DNA of 64,000 nucleotides, taken from Micrococcaceae bacterium Sec5.7 (GTDB lineage Bacteria; Actinomycetota; Actinomycetes; Actinomycetales; Micrococcaceae). Below are positions 50,078-58,541 of the stretch, piece after piece. The translations under genes were made by a program, and so were the position numbers. The notes beneath the pieces are model-generated. The model searched no databases. It was not told where the DNA came from and was given only the letters and a program-made list of their open reading frames with translations. Location of the stretch: contig CP144169.1 of the NCBI GenBank assembly GCA_039636785.1, positions 2,914,001 to 2,978,000 on the forward strand, read 5' to 3'. The stretch's first letter is position 1. Every line of letters starts with the position of its first letter.

Positions 50078-51641
50078 GGGACGGCTGCTCAATCATGCCG
50101 CGCCGTGATGCCACCATCACTGATTCAAGCTGCGAATGCGTGCCCAGCTTCGCGAAGATGGCCTTGACGTAGCCGCGGCAGGTGTTCAGCGAGATGTCCA
50201 GCTTGGAGGCCACATCCTTGGAGCCGTGGCCGCTGGCCATCAGCCGGAGGACATCCAGCTCCCGCGGTGTCAGGACCGGTGCGCCGGCGTCTGCGGACTG
50301 CGTCTGGTGTGCGGGGGCCGCGCCCAGCTGCGCCAGCAGCGATGGGTGAACCACCATGTTTCCCGCCCGTGCGTGGCGGACGGTATCCAGCAGGGTGGCC
50401 AGTGAGCCGCCCTTGGGAAGGAAGGCGCAGATGCCCATCGAAGCAGCCTGCCGCAGGGTCTCCGGCGTCGGGTCCCCGGTCAGCATCACGATCCGCGTCC
50501 GGGGTGCGTGCGCCAGGATCCGGGCCGCGGCGGTGATGCCGTCGCCGTCGGGCAGATGGAAGTCCATGATCACCACTTCAGGATTCAGTGCCATGCTCTG
50601 TTCCACGCCGCTCTTGGCCGTCGTGGCGGAAGCCACGCTGCGAAGATCCGGCTCCCTGTCCAGTGCGGCCGTCAAGAGCTCCGTGAACGTGCGGTGGTCA
50701 TCGACGGTCAAAATTCTGATTTCCCGCGTGCGGTTGACGCGGAGGGCGGGCGTCTCTCCGTCGGTGGAATCGCGCAGCTCGTCTTCGGTGGCTGCGGTGG
50801 CTTGCAGCAGGCGGGCGTGTGCCTCCCGCAGCGCCGGCCCCGGCTGGCAGCCGATTTCCTTGTCCATGATCCGGCGGCACCGGCCATAGGACCGCAGAGC
50901 TTCCAGGTATTGGCCGGATTGTTCGAGGCCCAGAACCAGGAACGTCCATGCCCGTTCATTGAGCGGGTCGTCAAGCAGCAGCTCGTTGGCCAGTGCCATG
51001 GCCCGTTGCGGCTGTCCAACGCTGATTGCCGCCTCAGCGGCCCGTGCCTTTACACTCGCTACCTGTGCTGCGTGGAGGGCGCGTTCTTCTTCCGCCCAGG
51101 CCGGAAGCAGTTCATCGCCCAGCAGCGGCTTGGAGGCTACTTCGAGTGCTTGCTGGAGAAGGGCGTACGTTTCCTGCGGGGTTGCCCGGCCGGCCCGCCG
51201 CAGGAGTTCGTCGAACCGGTCCAGATCGAGGTCAACCATTCCCTTTTCGATCAGGTAGCCGCCGGTCACGGTCCGCAAAGGGCCTGCTTTGCCGGTGCCT
51301 GGCTGGAGATGACGCCGAAGGACGCTGACGTAGCTTTCGAGGGTGGACAGGGCCTCGGCCGGTGGCTGGCCGCCCCACAGAACCTCGATCAGGTGGTTCT
51401 TGGATACCGGCGTCCCCAGCTTGAGCAACAGGATCTCCAGCACCTGACGGGGCTTGGGGCCCCCCAGATCGTGCGACCCGATAACCACTCCCCCACCACG
51501 CACCTGAAGCGGACCAAAGATACTGATGGACAGGCGCCCGGACAGTGCCCCGGAACCGTAGCCCGCTGCGGGGACATCTATTTGGTCAGCTTCCGCATCC
51601 GTTGACCAGTGGGCTGTTTCTGTAACGTCTAGTGACTGCAT
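50070..51641 (-). CDS. SARP-BTAD / receiver / LuxR-HTH fusion regulator
   Basis: A 523-residue protein with three regulatory modules. Residues about 38-130 are an OmpR/SARP-type winged helix (LSISIFGPLQVRGG, KPRQVLEILLLKLG, LESYVSVLRRHLQP), 135-275 a BTAD helical domain, 307-425 a receiver with acidic pair D314/D315, phospho-acceptor D360 (MDFHLPDGDG), T388 and K410, and 457-515 a LuxR helix-turn-helix (LTPRELDVLRLMASG, with CRGYVKAIFAKLGTHSQLES). A NarL-type regulator is normally only the last two parts, about 215 residues, so here a second DNA-binding head is attached. Cognate kinase is the overlapping downstream gene. Confidence 0.88.
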   Translation of the reverse strand: MQSLDVTETAHWSTDAEADQIDVPAAGYGSGALSGRLSISIFGPLQVRGGGVVIGSHDLGGPKPRQVLEILLLKLGTPVSKNHLIEVLWGGQPPAEALSTLESYVSVLRRHLQPGTGKAGPLRTVTGGYLIEKGMVDLDLDRFDELLRRAGRATPQETYALLQQALEVASKPLLGDELLPAWAEEERALHAAQVASVKARAAEAAISVGQPQRAMALANELLLDDPLNERAWTFLVLGLEQSGQYLEALRSYGRCRRIMDKEIGCQPGPALREAHARLLQATAATEDELRDSTDGETPALRVNRTREIRILTVDDHRTFTELLTAALDREPDLRSVASATTAKSGVEQSMALNPEVVIMDFHLPDGDGITAAARILAHAPRTRIVMLTGDPTPETLRQAASMGICAFLPKGGSLATLLDTVRHARAGNMVVHPSLLAQLGAAPAHQTQSADAGAPVLTPRELDVLRLMASGHGSKDVASKLDISLNTCRGYVKAIFAKLGTHSQLESVMVASRRGMIEQPSHG

Positions 51642-52126
51642 GATCTGAGCACCTGCGATTCACATGGAATGATGTTGCCCCATCTTTACCAATCCGCGGG
51701 GCCAGTACACGAGTAGCGAGTACTCGACTTCCCGGGGGGCCACTACTTGTTTTCCCCTGCACTGGCCTGAGCCATTCCCCGCACGGCCGGTTGAAGCCGT
51801 TGCACGATTGGGGGGTGGCGGGCAGCACCGTGCGAACTGGAAAGCCAAGTTTTTCCCAAGGCTGCCCCGCTACGGTGGCTGGAACCGCATACCCGGCGGT
51901 ATGTCCGCCTTTCCTCCCCTGGGGTGGAACCGTCCGAACACCATGAGATGGATGACCCAATGAAGCGGAAACCAGCACTTCCGGGTACTTCCAAGTATTC
52001 CAAGTACTCCGGGCACTCCCGGTGCAACCGGCGGAAGGAAAACCCCGCCGGGACCGCTACCTGTCCCCATCCGCAAATAGTTCGGCCGGTAATCCGGTGA
52101 GCCACGTCAGCCTGCTGAGGGCGGAA
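51642..52126. other. 485-bp divergent intergenic region between two two-component systems
   Basis: No convincing gene. It contains a perfect CGAGTACTCG palindrome (51717-51726) with a nearby CGAGTAG, and five degenerate 9-10 bp tandem units (CACTTCCGGG, TACTTCCAAG, TATTCCAAG, TACTCCGGG, CACTCCCGG) at 51976-52022. It must hold promoters for both divergent operons; the repeats are candidate binding sites. Confidence 0.5.
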
Positions 52127-53692
52127 ATGCGCTCTGTCCGCTTCCGTGTGCTGGCCACCCTCCTGTCGTTTATGGCGGTGGGACTGTTTGTCTCCGGCGC
52201 CGCCACCCATGCGGTCCAGCTGGGCAGCCTCAATGACCGGGTGAACCAGGAGCTGCTGTTGCCGGCCGGGAATCTGCGCCAGCTGGCGGATCAGGCTCCA
52301 CCGGGCTCCGGTGCAGGAAGCTACTCCTCCCTGGATGAACTGTTCACCGCATTTCTACGCAGCGGGGCGCGCGGAGGGTATGAATCCGTGATGACCATCG
52401 TCCGCAGCGGCAACACCATCATGCCGTCAGGGGACCAGCCCACCAATCTCAATACCCGTGCGGTGGTGAAGTCAGTCTGGGGCCGGTACGTTCCCGGGGA
52501 AACGGTGCTGCAGGACATGAGCATTGACGGCAGAACGGTGCGGCTGGCCATCACCTCGGTATCGCTGGCCGGCCGGCCGGGTGACGGGGTGCTGGTTGCC
52601 TCCAATGAGATAGGGATGCAGCGGGAACAGATCCTGGGTTCCATGTGGATCTACGCGGCGGCCTCGGTGGCCACGCTGCTGACGGCCGCGATTGTGGGAT
52701 CCCTGGTGACGGGCCGTCTGTTGAGCCCCATCCGCCGTCTGCGCGAAGCCACCGAGAACACTACGTTCGAGGACCTGACCAAACGAGTTCCGGTTCCGTC
52801 CAGTAACGACGACGTAGCCCAGTTGGCCATGAATTTCAACCACATGCTGGAACGGCTGGAGACAGGGTCCGCGAACCAACGCCGCTTCGTGGATGACTCC
52901 AGCCATGAACTGCGCACCCCCTTGACCATCATCCGCGGCAACTTGGAGCTGCTCCGGACCGGGGATCCGGAAGATGTGGAGCAGACCAGAACCCTGCTTC
53001 TCGATGAGCTGGACCGGATGCAGGTTCTGGTTGACGATCTGCTGGTGCTTGCCCGCAGCGGCCGCCCTGACTTCGTTTCCCCCGACTGGATTGACGCGGA
53101 TGTTTTTGTGGAGGACGCCATGGACAGGATCAGGGTTCTTGGCCCCCGCCGCTGGGAAATCGACAGCAAGCCCGGGGGGCTGATCCGTGCCGACCGCCGG
53201 AGGCTCACCCAGGCAATTGAGCAGCTGGCAGCTAATGCGGTGGCGTTTACAGGTGAGGACGACCGGATTTCGCTCGGCGCGGCTTGGGCGGAAACCGACG
53301 ACGACGGCGGCCCCCGGAGCGGTGCGCCGGCGAGCCTCACGAATATCCTTGAGATCTGGCTGTCGGATACGGGCAGCGGCATCCCGCCAGAAGAGCACGA
53401 ACGCATTTTCGAACGATTTGCCAGGTCCAGCACGGCAGCCGCCACAGACGGTTCCGGCCTGGGCCTGTCCATCGTCAAGGCGATTGCCGAAGCCCACGGC
53501 GGCACGCTTCGCGTGGAATCGGCGGCGGGCGAGGGCAGCATGTTTGTGCTGTCCATACCGTCCAGCAGCGGAGACAGCAGCCCGGACAGCGCCGGTCCGG
53601 CAAAGAGGCTGACCGGAGGCCCCGCGAAGAACCTGGCAAAGGGCCACGCAGCCGACCCCCACGAAATGGCCGACCACGGCGGTGCGGCGTGA
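52127..53692 (+). CDS. OmpR-type sensor histidine kinase
   Basis: A 521-residue membrane kinase: a first hydrophobic segment (VLATLLSFMAVGLFVSGAAT), an extracytoplasmic region of about 140 residues, a second segment (WIYAAASVATLLTAAIVGSL), a HAMP linker (LLSPIRRLREATENTTFEDL), HisKA with FVDDSSHELRTPLTIIRGNL, and HATPase with DTGSGIPPEEHERIFERFAR and GSGLGLSIVKAIAEAHGG. The Ser/Pro/Gly-rich tail is about 40 residues. The frame is open from 52022, but the ATG at 52127 follows GAGGGCGG and starts just before the first membrane segment. Its TGA overlaps the GTG of the regulator gene. Confidence 0.88.
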   Translation: MRSVRFRVLATLLSFMAVGLFVSGAATHAVQLGSLNDRVNQELLLPAGNLRQLADQAPPGSGAGSYSSLDELFTAFLRSGARGGYESVMTIVRSGNTIMPSGDQPTNLNTRAVVKSVWGRYVPGETVLQDMSIDGRTVRLAITSVSLAGRPGDGVLVASNEIGMQREQILGSMWIYAAASVATLLTAAIVGSLVTGRLLSPIRRLREATENTTFEDLTKRVPVPSSNDDVAQLAMNFNHMLERLETGSANQRRFVDDSSHELRTPLTIIRGNLELLRTGDPEDVEQTRTLLLDELDRMQVLVDDLLVLARSGRPDFVSPDWIDADVFVEDAMDRIRVLGPRRWEIDSKPGGLIRADRRRLTQAIEQLAANAVAFTGEDDRISLGAAWAETDDDGGPRSGAPASLTNILEIWLSDTGSGIPPEEHERIFERFARSSTAAATDGSGLGLSIVKAIAEAHGGTLRVESAAGEGSMFVLSIPSSSGDSSPDSAGPAKRLTGGPAKNLAKGHAADPHEMADHGGAA

Positions 53693-54456
53693 CGCGGATC
53701 CTGATCGCGGATGACGAGCCCCGCATCTCCAGTTTCATTGCCAAAGGCCTCACGGCTGCGGGGTTCACCACCACCTGCGTGGAGGATGGCGTCCGTGCCC
53801 TGGACTACGGGAGCAGCGGTGAATTCGACTTGCTGATCCTCGACATCGGCATGCCCAGGATGGACGGTTTCGCTGTCCTTAAGGCTCTGCGTTCCATGCG
53901 TGCCACGCTGCCGGTCATCATCCTGACAGCAACGGATTCGCTTCAGAATACGATTGCGGCGCTCGACGGCGGCGCGGATGACTACATGACCAAGCCGTTC
54001 CGTTTCGAGGAGTTGCTGTCCCGCGTGCGGCTGCGGCTGCGGGGACGTCCCGGGTTCCCGGAGCCGCAGGCCCTGAGTTGCGGCGACATGAGCCTCGACG
54101 TCGATTTGCGCACGGCGGAGGTCGCTGGCCGTACGGTGGAACTCTCCGCCAGGGAGTTTGTGATGGCACGGACGTTTATGGAAAACGCCGGAAAGGTGCT
54201 CACCCGGGAGCAGCTGCTGAGCCGCGTGTGGGGCTACCACTTCGACGGATCCTCCAACGTGGTGGACGTTTACGTGCGGTACCTGCGGCACAAGCTGGGC
54301 CGCGGACGGATCCTGACAGTCCGAGGAGCGGGATACCGCTTCATCTGCTTGCCGGATGCGTCCGCCCTCCCCGGCAGCGCGGTGCCGCCCACCGCCGAGC
54401 CGGACTATGCGGAACCCGGCGCCGCAGGGACTGCCCCCGGGCCGATCGGCAGATGA
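53689..54456 (+). CDS. OmpR/PhoB-family response regulator
   Basis: A 255-residue regulator: receiver with ILIADDEPRISSFIAKGL, phospho-acceptor in LLILDIGMPRMDGFAVLKAL and the lysine in DYMTKPFRFEELLSRV, then a winged helix (VELSAREFVMARTFMENAGK, WGYHFDGSSNVVDVYVRYLR, RGAGYRFICLP). A Pro/Ala-rich tail follows. GTG start overlaps the kinase stop (GTGA). Three 11-bp-spaced repeats begin seven bases after its stop, which are likely its own binding sites upstream of the Ser/Gly-rich gene. Confidence 0.92.
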   Translation: MTRILIADDEPRISSFIAKGLTAAGFTTTCVEDGVRALDYGSSGEFDLLILDIGMPRMDGFAVLKALRSMRATLPVIILTATDSLQNTIAALDGGADDYMTKPFRFEELLSRVRLRLRGRPGFPEPQALSCGDMSLDVDLRTAEVAGRTVELSAREFVMARTFMENAGKVLTREQLLSRVWGYHFDGSSNVVDVYVRYLRHKLGRGRILTVRGAGYRFICLPDASALPGSAVPPTAEPDYAEPGAAGTAPGPIGR

Positions 54457-54462
54457 GAAGAC

Positions 54463-54491
54463 TCTCACCCAAGTCTCATTCCGGCCTCACC
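54463..54491 (+). promoter_or_regulatory. triple direct repeat, candidate response-regulator binding site
   Basis: TCTCACC (54463), TCTCATT (54474) and CCTCACC (54485) are spaced exactly 11 bp apart, one helical turn, as in DNA sites of OmpR-family winged helices bound in tandem. They lie 43-71 bp before the ATG of the Ser/Gly-repeat gene. Confidence 0.6.
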
Positions 54492-54533
54492 TTGTTCGGC
54501 CAAAGTGGAAGCATCAGAGAAGAGACGATTCCA

Positions 54534-55076
<543 letters not shown>

Positions 55077-55108
55077 AATTAGCCCTACGGAAACCGAAGG
55101 AGCCCCAA

Positions 55109-55444
55109 ATGCTAAAGGATGCGCATGAACTTTACGAATCCGAAGCCCCTGGACAATGGGTGTCCCCGGCTTCATGCTTGGCTTCGGACATGGGACCGGA
55201 CTATCCGGTGCTCCACCAGCAGGTCCTGGACATCATTGACAAGGTCCTCGCCGATTCAGCGCCGGAGCATTCCGAGGTCCGCCGCCGGCTGCTGCAGCAT
55301 CTCGCCGAGAACCCGGGCAGGCCGGAACAGGCGCTGCTGGATCACATCAGGGACCGGAACAACCGGCGTGGCAGGCGAACCGCGCTCGAGCCCGGACACC
55401 AGGGGTCGGTGACGCAGCTGCCGCCGACATCCCGGCACGACTGA
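55109..55444 (+). CDS. small hypothetical protein
   Basis: A 111-residue protein with no recognised family. The ATG is preceded by GAAGGAG at good spacing. The middle is probably helical (YPVLHQQVLDIIDKVLADSA, then SEVRRRLLQHLAENP and ALLDHIRDRNNRRGRRTALE) and the C-terminus is basic and Pro/Ser-rich. There is no signal peptide. It lies 32 bp after the Ser/Gly-repeat gene and could be in the same transcript. Confidence 0.6.
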   Translation: MLKDAHELYESEAPGQWVSPASCLASDMGPDYPVLHQQVLDIIDKVLADSAPEHSEVRRRLLQHLAENPGRPEQALLDHIRDRNNRRGRRTALEPGHQGSVTQLPPTSRHD

Positions 55445-55483
55445 ACTCTCCGTACATCCGGAGCGCGCTCGCGGCTTATTGAA

Positions 55484-55497
55484 CATATATCTATATG
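55484..55497. promoter_or_regulatory. CATATA-TC-TATATG dyad, candidate ArsR operator
   Basis: A perfect 6-bp inverted repeat with a two-base centre in an AT-rich island, 16 bp before the ArsR ATG. ArsR-type repressors usually bind AT-rich dyads overlapping their own promoter. Confidence 0.55.
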
Positions 55498-55513
55498 GGT
55501 ATAGAATTCCGTT

Positions 55514-55849
55514 ATGGCGCGAGCAGCAACCACAACAGATGCGTTCAACGCCGTGGCCGAGCCCCGGCGGCGGGAGATCCTGGACGCGCTCACTCGCGGG
55601 GAACGCCCCGTGAATGAGCTGGTGGCGCTGCTCGGCCTTGCCCAGCCCCACGTATCCAGGCACCTCCGGGTGCTCCGCGAAGTGGGCGCCGTGGATGTGC
55701 GCGACGAAGGCCGGCAGCGGTTGTACCGGCTCAATCCCGGGGCTCTCAAGCCCATCCACGACTGGGTGTCCAGCTATCAGCACCTCTGGGCCGAGCGGTT
55801 CGAGCTGTTGGACGATGTGCTGGACGACCTCAAGCAGGAAGACCAATAG
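55514..55849 (+). CDS. ArsR-family transcriptional regulator
   Basis: A 111-residue winged-helix repressor: FNAVAEPRRREILDALTRGE, VNELVALLGLAQPHVSRHLR (recognition helix) and VRDEGRQRLYRLNP (wing). No metal-binding CXC motif is present, so it is of the metal-independent type that is commonly paired with an SRPBCC gene, as here, 35 bp upstream of 55885. Probably autoregulated through the dyad at 55484. Confidence 0.9.
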   Translation: MARAATTTDAFNAVAEPRRREILDALTRGERPVNELVALLGLAQPHVSRHLRVLREVGAVDVRDEGRQRLYRLNPGALKPIHDWVSSYQHLWAERFELLDDVLDDLKQEDQ

Positions 55850-55884
55850 CCGCAAGGCGTTGGTACGGCAAAAGGAGCAGGGAA

Positions 55885-56388
55885 ATGTCGGAAACAGCAA
55901 GCGGAACGGTCACCGTGACCCTTCCCGCTGACAATGAAATCCTCATCACCCGGACGCTCAACGCGCCGAGGCATCTGGTCTACAAGGCATGGACCACCCC
56001 CGAGCTTGTCCGGCGCTGGTGGAGCGGCCGTCGGGGCACTATGACCGTCGCCGAGATCGATCTGCGGGTGGGCGGGAGCTGGCGGTATGCGCTGGTGACG
56101 GACAACGGGTTCGAAGTGGCGTTCCACGGTACCTACCGTGAGATCGTCCCCAACGAGCGGATCGTCAACAGTGAGGTATACGAAATGCCCGGCGAGGAGG
56201 AGATGCCGGACTCACAAGCACCGCTCAACATCGTTACGTTCGAGGAAGTGGGCGGGCGCACCAACCTCACCCTCCTGGTGCGGACGGGCAGCAAGGAGCT
56301 CCGGGACCTCATCGCCAACTCCGGTATGGAAACCGGTATGCGCGAGCAGTTCGAACTCCTGGAAGAGCTCGCCTCCTCGCTGGGTTAA
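55885..56388 (+). CDS. SRPBCC/AHSA1-type protein
   Basis: A 167-residue START-like ligand-binding protein. ILITRTLNAPRHLVYKAWTT, LVRRWWSGRRGTMTVAEIDL, VGGSWRYAL and FHGTYREIVPNERIVNSEVY are the usual AHSA1 (SRPBCC) blocks; the C-terminal helix is MREQFELLEELASSL. These pairs (ArsR plus SRPBCC) are widespread in actinobacteria and their ligands are mostly unknown. Ribosome site AAGGAGCAGGG lies before the ATG. Confidence 0.9.
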   Translation: MSETASGTVTVTLPADNEILITRTLNAPRHLVYKAWTTPELVRRWWSGRRGTMTVAEIDLRVGGSWRYALVTDNGFEVAFHGTYREIVPNERIVNSEVYEMPGEEEMPDSQAPLNIVTFEEVGGRTNLTLLVRTGSKELRDLIANSGMETGMREQFELLEELASSLG

Positions 56389-56498
56389 GCGCTGCCAGCC
56401 GGCAACCCGCCCACGGCCGCTGCCGGCAACCACCCGGCTGCACATCTTCCAGAACCGAATCTCTTCCGGCATCAGCCCGTGGGCTTTATGCTCAGTCC

Positions 56499-57281
56499 AT
56501 GACTCGCACCCGGATTTCTGCAGCCGTGCTGACGGCCCTAGTACTGGCGCTGGCGGCCTGTTCTGCCCCGGCGCCGGCACAGGAAACACAGGCAAGCACC
56601 GATGCCACGGCGCCCAGCGTGCCGGAGGATCCCACGGTCAAACCTGAATCAGTGGTGAAGCATGCCCTCTACTTCAAGCTGTCGCCGGAGAAGAAGTCCC
56701 AAATTGACCGGCTGGCTGCCCTGAGTCTGGATGAGTTTTACGCGCAGCCGCTGCTTGACCAGCTCACGTATGCCAAGTTCATCCGGGACAACAACGGGCT
56801 CATCACCAAGTACCAGCTGGCCAAGGACGGTGGTGCCGAATACAAGAACCTGCTGGACAAGGCGGTGGCACCTGCGGCATCGAATACCGCCGAACAGGTG
56901 ATCATCGAGAACCAGGTGAATCTGGAAATCGCGTTCACCCTTGTTCCCTGGGACAAGACGCTGGACAAAGCCAACGCGCAGAAAATGACGGTCCTGAACG
57001 CAGCCGAGGGCTCGCAGGTTTTCCGTGCCGTGAACACAGCAATCGCGGCGGGCACCGGCGGCCTCAAGGCACAGGCGATCCCCAAAGTTTCCGCCCAGCG
57101 CAAGGGCACCCTGAATGGCAGCCCCGCCATTATCTACAACACTGTCCTCAACGGCACCATGTCCCAGACCACCAAGAAACTCGTCAGATTCGCGGACATA
57201 GATGGCAAGCCGCGGCTGACCTGGCAAACCATCCGGACGGTCAAATCCGGGGATCCCGGATTCAACTCCTCCGTCAAGTAG
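56499..57281 (+). CDS. secreted lipoprotein of unknown function
   Basis: A 260-residue protein with a lipoprotein signal (TALVLALAACSAPAPAQ; lipid on the cysteine near residue 21). The rest is hydrophilic with DEFYAQPLLDQLTYAKFIRD, a long helical middle and strand-like VRFADIDGKPRLTWQTIR at the end. I do not recognise a family. It stands alone between the SRPBCC gene and the PAP2 phosphatase gene, with its own 110-bp upstream gap. Confidence 0.65.
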   Translation: MTRTRISAAVLTALVLALAACSAPAPAQETQASTDATAPSVPEDPTVKPESVVKHALYFKLSPEKKSQIDRLAALSLDEFYAQPLLDQLTYAKFIRDNNGLITKYQLAKDGGAEYKNLLDKAVAPAASNTAEQVIIENQVNLEIAFTLVPWDKTLDKANAQKMTVLNAAEGSQVFRAVNTAIAAGTGGLKAQAIPKVSAQRKGTLNGSPAIIYNTVLNGTMSQTTKKLVRFADIDGKPRLTWQTIRTVKSGDPGFNSSVK

Positions 57282-57323
57282 CGTTCCTAGGCGCCTCCCA
57301 ACTTTCTGTGGCACCCTGAACTG

Positions 57324-58214
57324 GTGACTTTCCAGAACCAGACACGTGCGGCCAGGGGCACGGGCTTCCTATTTGCCCTCGCCACTCTGGCCTGCATCAC
57401 GGGCCTCATCGCCACGTACTTCTACTTTGTGCGCACCACCACCGGGCAGTTCATCGATGAATCAGCCTTGGTGGAGGCCGTGGATCTGCATGGTCCGGCC
57501 GGCAAGGCTGCCACGGAGTTCCTGGACTGGCTGCCCACCATCTCACTCGTGATAGCCGCCGTCGTGGTTCTTTTTGTCACGGTCATCAGGCGCCGCTGGA
57601 CCGCCGCCGGGATTGCCGTTGCGGCGTGCGTCGGCGCGAATGTGGCCACGCAGGTTCTCAAGGAGCTGCTGCCGGTCCGGCCGGACCGCGGAGTGGTGAC
57701 GCTGGAACTCAACTCGCTGCCGTCCGGGCACACCACGCTGGCTGCCTCGGCTGCGGCTGCAGTGTTTCTGATGGCATCGCCGCGGTGGAGGCCGCTGGCG
57801 GGTTTTGCGGGCGGCACCTTCGCCATCGTTTCCGGAATCTCCACACTGGTCAACCAGTGGCACCGGCCGGCCGATGTGGTGGCCGCGTTCCTGCTGGTGG
57901 GCGCTTTCATGATTCCCGCGGGCTGGCTGATTATCCGGACCGGCGGCGCGTGGAACGTGTGGGAGGGTTTTGGCCGGCACTGGGGATCGTTGCGGCTGTG
58001 GGTCACCATCCCGGTGGTTCTGGGACTGGCGTCGGGGGCGGTGGCCGTGTATTCGCTGGCCAGGATTGCCCCCGGCCCGGACCAGGGAGGCAGCGCCACC
58101 AACTACTTCTGGGCCGGAATTTCGCTCATTGTGATCGCCGGGTATCTGGCCACCGTGGCCACCACCTCGCTGTTCGCGTTTGCAGCACGACGGCGGGACT
58201 CACCTCGGCGCTGA
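57324..58214 (+). CDS. PAP2-family membrane phosphatase
   Basis: A 296-residue inner-membrane protein with about six hydrophobic segments. The three PAP2 motifs are visible: KELLPVRPD, LPSGHTTLAAS and SGISTLVNQWHRPADVVAAF with the catalytic histidine. Members remove phosphate from lipid phosphates such as undecaprenyl diphosphate or phosphatidate on the outer face. GTG start. A phosphoesterase remnant follows directly. Confidence 0.88.
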   Translation: MTFQNQTRAARGTGFLFALATLACITGLIATYFYFVRTTTGQFIDESALVEAVDLHGPAGKAATEFLDWLPTISLVIAAVVVLFVTVIRRRWTAAGIAVAACVGANVATQVLKELLPVRPDRGVVTLELNSLPSGHTTLAASAAAAVFLMASPRWRPLAGFAGGTFAIVSGISTLVNQWHRPADVVAAFLLVGAFMIPAGWLIIRTGGAWNVWEGFGRHWGSLRLWVTIPVVLGLASGAVAVYSLARIAPGPDQGGSATNYFWAGISLIVIAGYLATVATTSLFAFAARRRDSPRR

Positions 58215-58251
58215 CCGCACGCCGCACGCCGCACGCCGCGCACCCCTCGAA

Positions 58252-58425
58252 GATAGCCCACTTCCCAACTTCATCGTGGCACCGTCCGTGGTCCCGGGCA
58301 CTGCAGTGCAGGGTTCCTACAGCCATTACTCGCTGCTGCGTGCCACCGAAGAGATGCTGGGCGTCAACGCCTTCCCGCTCAACGCCGGCACCGCGCTAAG
58401 CCTGCGTCCGCCGCTGAATCTGTAG
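58252..58425 (+). pseudogene. C-terminal remnant of a phosphoesterase-family gene
   Basis: About 57 codons encode LPNFIVAPSVVPGTAVQGSY then SHYSLLRATEEMLGVNAF and LRPPLNL, the usual end of secreted phosphoesterase (acid phosphatase-type) proteins, where the H-Y-S-L-L-R-x-x-E-x-x-x-G motif closes the active site. The 300 or more residues expected upstream are missing and the PAP2 gene ends only 37 bp before. A deletion seems to have removed most of the gene. Confidence 0.6.
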
Positions 58426-58434
58426 CAGTACTTA

Positions 58435-58473
58435 CGACATCCGGCCAAGGAAAACAAGCCCGGCCGGATGTCG
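58435..58473. terminator. hairpin between convergent genes
   Basis: A perfect 12-bp stem (CGACATCCGGCC with GGCCGGATGTCG) with a 15-base loop between the phosphoesterase remnant and the leftward MFS gene. It can act in both directions. Confidence 0.65.
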
Positions 58474-58541
58474 TTGTCGGCGGGACTTCACAGTACGCCG
58501 CCCATACGGACCAGCGGCCGTGCGGCGGGCCAACTGGCGGG

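Noticed and set aside
50070..51641. The SARP-containing regulator as a marker of an antibiotic biosynthesis cluster
   Set aside because: No biosynthetic genes lie nearby; the gene is coupled to a histidine kinase.
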